This document shows positions 4,805-8,237 of a stretch of 8,237 nucleotides of DNA, piece by piece (within the stretch, counting starts at the first letter, position 1; every line of letters starts with the position of its first letter). Source of the DNA: Bacillota bacterium (GTDB taxonomy: Bacteria; Bacillota; Clostridia; UBA1381); NCBI GenBank assembly GCA_021203665.1, contig JAJQAT010000154.1, forward strand, positions 1 through 8,237. The letters are read 5' to 3'. A model generated the notes under the pieces. It made no database searches. It worked only from the letters and a program-made list of their open reading frames with translations, and was not told where the DNA came from. The position numbers were made by a program, and so were the translations under genes.

Positions 4805-5575
4805 ATGAAAAGGATATTAATCAGCTTGATATGCGCGGTTTTGATTTTAAGCGTCGGCGCGGCGGCGGCTTCCTCCGTTTCCGTGACGAGCGAGGGATTT
4901 TCCGCGTCGGACGCGCCGGAGGGCAGCGTGCTTATAGCCGCGCTGTACAAAGGCGGCGTGCTTGACGCTGTGCGGATAGTAAGCGCCCGGGACAGCGTAA
5001 CGCAGGCGTTTGACGAGGAATTTCTCGCGTATGCGGAGGATGATGATATAATAAAGGTGTATCTTTGGGATAAGGAAACGCTTTCGCCCGTATGCGGCTT
5101 TTCCGGCGGAAGTGTGTCGGAGCTCGCCGAAGCTCAAGCCGACGAACCGCAGGCGACCGAGGAGCCGAGTGCGACAGCCGCGCCGCAGGCAACCGACACT
5201 CCGGCAGACGAGGAGGATAATACAATGACCGTAACCATCGGAGATGAGATATTTACGGCGGTGCTGTATGATAACGAAACCGCCCAAGCGTTCTCGGAGC
5301 TTCTGCCCATGACGCTGAATATGACGGCGTTTGGCGGCAACAACGAATATTACTATTATTTTGACAGCACGTTCCCGACGGATTCCTACCGCCCCGGCAC
5401 GGTAAGCGCGGGCGATTTAAAGCTTTACGGCAATGACTGTCTTGTGATTTTTTATGAAACCTTCAGCACATCGTACAGCTATACCGATATTGGCTATATA
5501 GAAAATCCCGACGGTCTTGAGGATGCTCTCGCCGCCGCTTCCGGCACCGTTACCATAGAAATGAACGCCGATTAA
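4805..5575 (+). CDS. Secreted protein with C-terminal cyclophilin-like fold domain
   Basis: The 256-residue product starts with a Sec signal peptide (MKR, hydrophobic to about residue 22, cleavage near AAA-ASS). No lipobox Cys is at the right place, so it is probably secreted rather than a lipoprotein. Residues about 28-97 form a small beta domain ending IIKVYLWDKETLSPVC, a pattern I associate with extracellular repeat domains of clostridial surface proteins. Residues about 105-140 are an Ala/Thr/Pro/Glu linker. Residues about 141-254 match the bacterial cyclophilin-like fold family, recognisable by LLPMTLNMTAFGG, SYRPGTVSAGDLKLYGNDCLVIFYETFSTSYSYTDIG and a final Gly/Leu helix. The domain's function is not settled and prolyl isomerase activity should not be assumed. 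The ATG follows AAAGGAG (4792-4798) by 6 nt. The gene is divergent from the acetyltransferase and convergent with the carboxypeptidase-like gene, with a terminator between the latter two. Confidence 0.85.
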   Translation: MKRILISLICAVLILSVGAAAASSVSVTSEGFSASDAPEGSVLIAALYKGGVLDAVRIVSARDSVTQAFDEEFLAYAEDDDIIKVYLWDKETLSPVCGFSGGSVSELAEAQADEPQATEEPSATAAPQATDTPADEEDNTMTVTIGDEIFTAVLYDNETAQAFSELLPMTLNMTAFGGNNEYYYYFDSTFPTDSYRPGTVSAGDLKLYGNDCLVIFYETFSTSYSYTDIGYIENPDGLEDALAAASGTVTIEMNAD

Positions 5576-5585
5576 AAAGCATTTT

Positions 5586-5624
5586 AAAAGCCATTCCGCC
5601 GTTTACCGCGGCGGAATGGCTTTT
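5586..5624. terminator. Bidirectional terminator between convergent genes
   Basis: A perfect 16-bp stem (5586-5601 with 5609-5624) closes a 7-nt loop. The plus strand then reads GCTTTATTTTTTT, a strong U-tract for the cyclophilin-like gene that ends at 5575. Read on the minus strand, the stem itself ends in TTTT and a further TTTTT follows shortly, so it should also end the carboxypeptidase-like transcript, whose stop is at 5667. Confidence 0.92.
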
Positions 5625-5666
5625 GCTTTATTTTTTTGTAAATTAAAAGTAGTTTTCAAAAGTCAA

Positions 5667-8204
5667 TCAGCACACGCCGGCTATTATGAGAATTGTATTT
5701 GTGTCGCCGTCCCATATTACCGCCGCGCCGAATGCCTCCACCACCGCTCTTACCGGCAGGCAGGTTCTGCCGCCTATTATACGCGGCGCGGCATCGAGAG
5801 TTATTTCCTCGGTTTTTACCGAGCCGTCAAGCGGATTTGTGACCTCTTTTATCATAACGTCACTGCCGACGGTGAGCGTTACGGTTGTGGTGTCGTCGCT
5901 TATTACCGCCCTATTTTCTTCCGCGTCCCATTCAACCGATTTTTCGAGCGTTTCCATTAAAGCGCGTATCGGCACAAGCACGCGGCTGTTTACAACCACC
6001 GGCTGTTGGTCGTCAAACGTCATAACATAATTGCCGTCTATATTTACCGTTATATCCGTGCCGTCCTCGATAATATCCTCCGATTTTTCGGCCGCGCCGG
6101 ACGTGTCTATGCCGAGTGCCGCAAAGCCGTAATCAAAGAGCTTTATCGTGTCGGTAAAGCGCGCCTCGTTTGAATCGGACGGCAACGTCACGGTTATCAC
6201 ACGCTTTCCGTCACGCTCCGCCGTGCCGCACATACAATAACCCGACGCGGTAGTCATACCGTTCTTAAATCCGTCCGCACCCTCGTAATAATAATCCGTG
6301 AAAATCTTATTCAGATTATAATACGTATTTCCGTGGAACTCCACCGACGCTTGCTTGGTACGCTCCAATATCTCCGGATAATCCTCTATCATACACCGGG
6401 TAATTACGGGAACCTCGCGGGCGGACTTAAGGTTTTCGCTCTGCGTTTCCGGGTCGAGGCAAACACCGGTGCCGTTATAAAATACGGAATCGATGCCTAT
6501 TTCCTCCGCTTTCGCGTTCATACGCTTTACAAATTCCTCCTCACTGCCGCAAAGCAGCTCCGCCGCCGCGGTGACGCACGCCGCCGCGGAATCTATGACT
6601 ATCATATCTATCATTTCATCAAGAGTATAAACCTCGTCATATTCGAGATTTACCATCATTTTATAGTCCTCAACGCGCGACAGGTTATACACATTCTCGC
6701 TTATCGGAACTATGGTGTCAAGCGTCACCTCGCCGTCCGCTATCGCGTCAAGCAGAACATACACCGTCATCATCTTGGCAATCGACGCTACGGGCTTTTG
6801 CGTGTCCGCGTCAAGCGCGAAAAGCTCATCGCCGGTGTCATAATCCATAATAAACGCGCTCTCGGAGGTTATTGTGTCCTCCAATGCCGGCGCAGACGTA
6901 GGCTCGGGCGTCGGTTCGGCTGTCGGTGCCGCCGTAGGCTCGGGTGTTTTATCATAAACGGTGATATACGCCGCCGCGGCATTTCCGTCCCACACAAAAT
7001 CATATATACCCGCAAGCTCGTCCACAGATACGCACATATATCCGGAAACATTATAAACGTCCGTCAAGGTGTGCCGCTCCGCGCCGTCGTCCAAAACGAC
7101 ACTAATCTCGCTGCTGTTTGCTATTGAATACGCCTTTTGACCGTTTTTGCCCTTGTATATATCGGTCGAAATCGGCGCGGTCGTCTTGTCCTTATTATAT
7201 TTAAGCGTAAGCGTTTTAGAGTCACCGTCATAGCTTACGTCAAAGCCGTAATTCGCCAAATCCTCCGCGATAACAACGGCGTGCGGAGTTGAGCCCTTAT
7301 ACGCGAACGTCGGAACCTCCGCGCCGTTTATAAACGCGCGCATATCGGTATAATAAATACTGCCGTATTTTTCATTCGCAGCCGCAAAGCCGTAATCGAG
7401 CAGACGCGCGGTATCGATAAAACGCTGTCCGGTCGATGAAGAGCTCATCGTTACGGAAATCATGCGTCTGCCGTTCCTCACGGCGGTGCCGCAGAAGCAG
7501 TAGCCGGCGGCTGAGGTTGTGCCGGTTTTCAGTCCGTCCGCACCGCTGTAATAATAGGTGTCAAGCAAATGATTTGTGGTGTTGTAGGTGTTTCCGTGGA
7601 ACGTCACGGACGTTTTCGCGCTGCGCGTCAAAATATCGGGATAGTCGCGTATGATATTGCGCGCAAGAAGTGCCATAGATACGGGCGTTATCTCATTATC
7701 CGCGATACCGCAGCTGTCGCGGTAATACGCGTCAAGTCCCATCTCGCCGACCTTGGCGTTCATACGGTCCACAAACGCCGCTTCGCTGCCCGCGACAAGC
7801 TCCGCAAGCGCGATAGCCGCGCCGCTTGCAGAATACGCGACAACAACGTCTATCATTTCGTCCACCGTGTATGTGGTGTTGTAATACAGCGGCAAAACGC
7901 TCTGGTACACGGAATTGCGCGATTTGTTATACACATTCTCGCTTATCGGAACAACGGTGTCAAGGCTGATTTCGCCGTTGGCAATCGCCTCGTACACACA
8001 GTAGAGATTCATAATCTTCGTCATGCTTGCCGGAACCCTCGCGGTGTTTCCGTTGTACTCGTAATAAACCTCGCCGGTTTCATAGTCCATAACGCACGCT
8101 CCGGCGGAGGAAATGTAATTCCCGCCGACATATGCCGCGCCCGCCGGCACGGCAAGCGCAAGCATAATCGCCATGCTTAAAAATAATGATATTACCCTTT
8201 TCAT
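5667..8204 (-). CDS. Tandem D-alanyl-D-alanine carboxypeptidase-like (peptidase S11) protein with two stalk domains
   Basis: The 845-residue product has a Sec signal peptide (1-24) and the order S11 domain A (about 30-283), degenerate copper-amine-oxidase-N-like domain (about 285-418), Pro/Glu/Thr linker (419-441), S11 domain B (about 444-698), copper-amine-oxidase-N-like domain (about 715-841). S11 enzymes trim the terminal D-Ala of peptidoglycan stem peptides, using Ser and Lys of SxxK, an SxN motif and KTG. Domain A has SMTK (S60, K63) and KTG (226-228), but SxN reads SAS (125-127). Domain B has SIAK (S474, K477), but SxN reads SAA (539-541) and KTG reads KNG (647-649). Ordinary S11 proteins are about 380-450 residues with one catalytic domain. 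Domain A may keep altered activity; domain B is probably a binding domain. The ATG at 8202-8204 follows GGAGGGG (8209-8215). Too little upstream sequence remains to call its promoter. Confidence 0.9.
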   Translation of the reverse strand: MKRVISLFLSMAIMLALAVPAGAAYVGGNYISSAGACVMDYETGEVYYEYNGNTARVPASMTKIMNLYCVYEAIANGEISLDTVVPISENVYNKSRNSVYQSVLPLYYNTTYTVDEMIDVVVAYSASGAAIALAELVAGSEAAFVDRMNAKVGEMGLDAYYRDSCGIADNEITPVSMALLARNIIRDYPDILTRSAKTSVTFHGNTYNTTNHLLDTYYYSGADGLKTGTTSAAGYCFCGTAVRNGRRMISVTMSSSSTGQRFIDTARLLDYGFAAANEKYGSIYYTDMRAFINGAEVPTFAYKGSTPHAVVIAEDLANYGFDVSYDGDSKTLTLKYNKDKTTAPISTDIYKGKNGQKAYSIANSSEISVVLDDGAERHTLTDVYNVSGYMCVSVDELAGIYDFVWDGNAAAAYITVYDKTPEPTAAPTAEPTPEPTSAPALEDTITSESAFIMDYDTGDELFALDADTQKPVASIAKMMTVYVLLDAIADGEVTLDTIVPISENVYNLSRVEDYKMMVNLEYDEVYTLDEMIDMIVIDSAAACVTAAAELLCGSEEEFVKRMNAKAEEIGIDSVFYNGTGVCLDPETQSENLKSAREVPVITRCMIEDYPEILERTKQASVEFHGNTYYNLNKIFTDYYYEGADGFKNGMTTASGYCMCGTAERDGKRVITVTLPSDSNEARFTDTIKLFDYGFAALGIDTSGAAEKSEDIIEDGTDITVNIDGNYVMTFDDQQPVVVNSRVLVPIRALMETLEKSVEWDAEENRAVISDDTTTVTLTVGSDVMIKEVTNPLDGSVKTEEITLDAAPRIIGGRTCLPVRAVVEAFGAAVIWDGDTNTILIIAGVC
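6684..6710. repeat. 27-bp exact direct repeat, copy in S11 domain B
   Basis: These 27 bases are identical to 7926-7952 and encode the PISENVYN segment of domain B. The two copies are 1,242 bp (414 codons) apart, the same as the spacing of the two active-site Ser residues, so they mark the internal duplication of the gene. Confidence 0.9.
7926..7952. repeat. 27-bp exact direct repeat, copy in S11 domain A
   Basis: This is the partner of 6684-6710, encoding the same PISENVYN segment in domain A. Nucleotide identity extends through synonymous positions, although the domains around it have diverged considerably. Confidence 0.9.
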
Positions 8205-8237
8205 ATTTCCCCTCCGTAATATTTTTTACATATAAAA
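8205..8237 (-). other. Partial upstream region of the carboxypeptidase-like gene
   Basis: Only 33 bases precede the gene before the window ends. They contain the ribosome binding site GGAGGGG (8209-8215) and an AT-rich stretch. Any -10/-35 pair would lie mostly outside the window, so no promoter is called. Confidence 0.5.

Noticed and set aside
4805..4870. Lipoprotein signal in the cyclophilin-like protein (Cys10)
   Set aside because: The Cys is too early in the hydrophobic segment and the preceding residues (SLI) do not fit a lipobox. An AAA-ASS signal peptidase I site fits better.
4847..5343. Minus-strand open frames opposite the cyclophilin-like gene
   Set aside because: Arg/Ala/Pro-rich composition typical of antisense readings of GC-rich codons. 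No start signals, and the plus strand has a promoter, a ribosome binding site and a recognisable domain.
6333..8180. Long plus-strand frames (264, 72 and 203 residues) opposite the carboxypeptidase-like gene
   Set aside because: They are Arg/His-rich shadows of the minus-strand gene, with no family resemblance or ribosome binding site.
1..8237. CRISPR array, tRNA/rRNA genes, insertion sequence, prophage or attachment site
   Set aside because: No regularly spaced repeats, no cloverleaf or rRNA-like sequence and no transposase or integrase motif on either strand.

Overview
The window carries six protein-coding loci, one of them broken, and most of their products act at or outside the cell envelope. 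Long Gly/Ser or Pro/Thr/Glu linkers, SLH modules, copper-amine-oxidase-N-like stalk domains, a BlaI/BlaR1-type regulator pair, GGAGG-type ribosome binding sites and near-consensus sigma-A promoters all point to a low-to-mid-GC Firmicute. An uncultured gut or rumen clostridium (Oscillospirales-like) is my best guess. That placement is inference from style, not from a marker gene.

Layout. (1) Positions 1-3675, minus strand: a probable three-gene operon reading blaI-like repressor (3551->3198), M56/BlaR1-like membrane protease (3178->1742), SLH-domain secreted protein (1693->65), ending at a hairpin terminator (7-39). It starts from a perfect TTGACA-N17-TATAAT promoter flanked by two related dyads that look like the autoregulatory operators. 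(2) Positions 3676-4003: a gene-poor gap holding a decayed LysR-type regulator on the plus strand. Its helix-turn-helix start and its apparent C-terminal end survive, the middle is deleted, and there is a one-base frameshift. (3) Positions 4005-5624: a divergent pair, a hexapeptide-repeat sugar O-acetyltransferase (minus) and a secreted cyclophilin-like-fold protein (plus). Their two -35 regions lie in the arms of a 23-bp imperfect inverted repeat. (4) Positions 5586-8204: a shared bidirectional terminator, then a minus-strand 845-residue protein with two tandem D,D-carboxypeptidase-like (peptidase S11) domains and two stalk domains. Both S11 domains have lost the Asn of the SxN motif, and the second has also lost the Thr of KTG.

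How it may work together (inference). The BlaR1 homologue keeps the HEXXH protease but has no penicillin-binding sensor domain. An acidic, Thr/Ser/Glu/Pro-rich extracytoplasmic tail takes its place. The pair is therefore unlikely to sense beta-lactams in the classical way, and its clearest candidate output is its own operon, including the SLH surface protein. The carboxypeptidase-like protein is a possible peptidoglycan-binding or altered-specificity wall protein. The LysR remnant, acetyltransferase and cyclophilin-like gene look like what is left of a regulator-plus-target cluster whose regulator has been lost.
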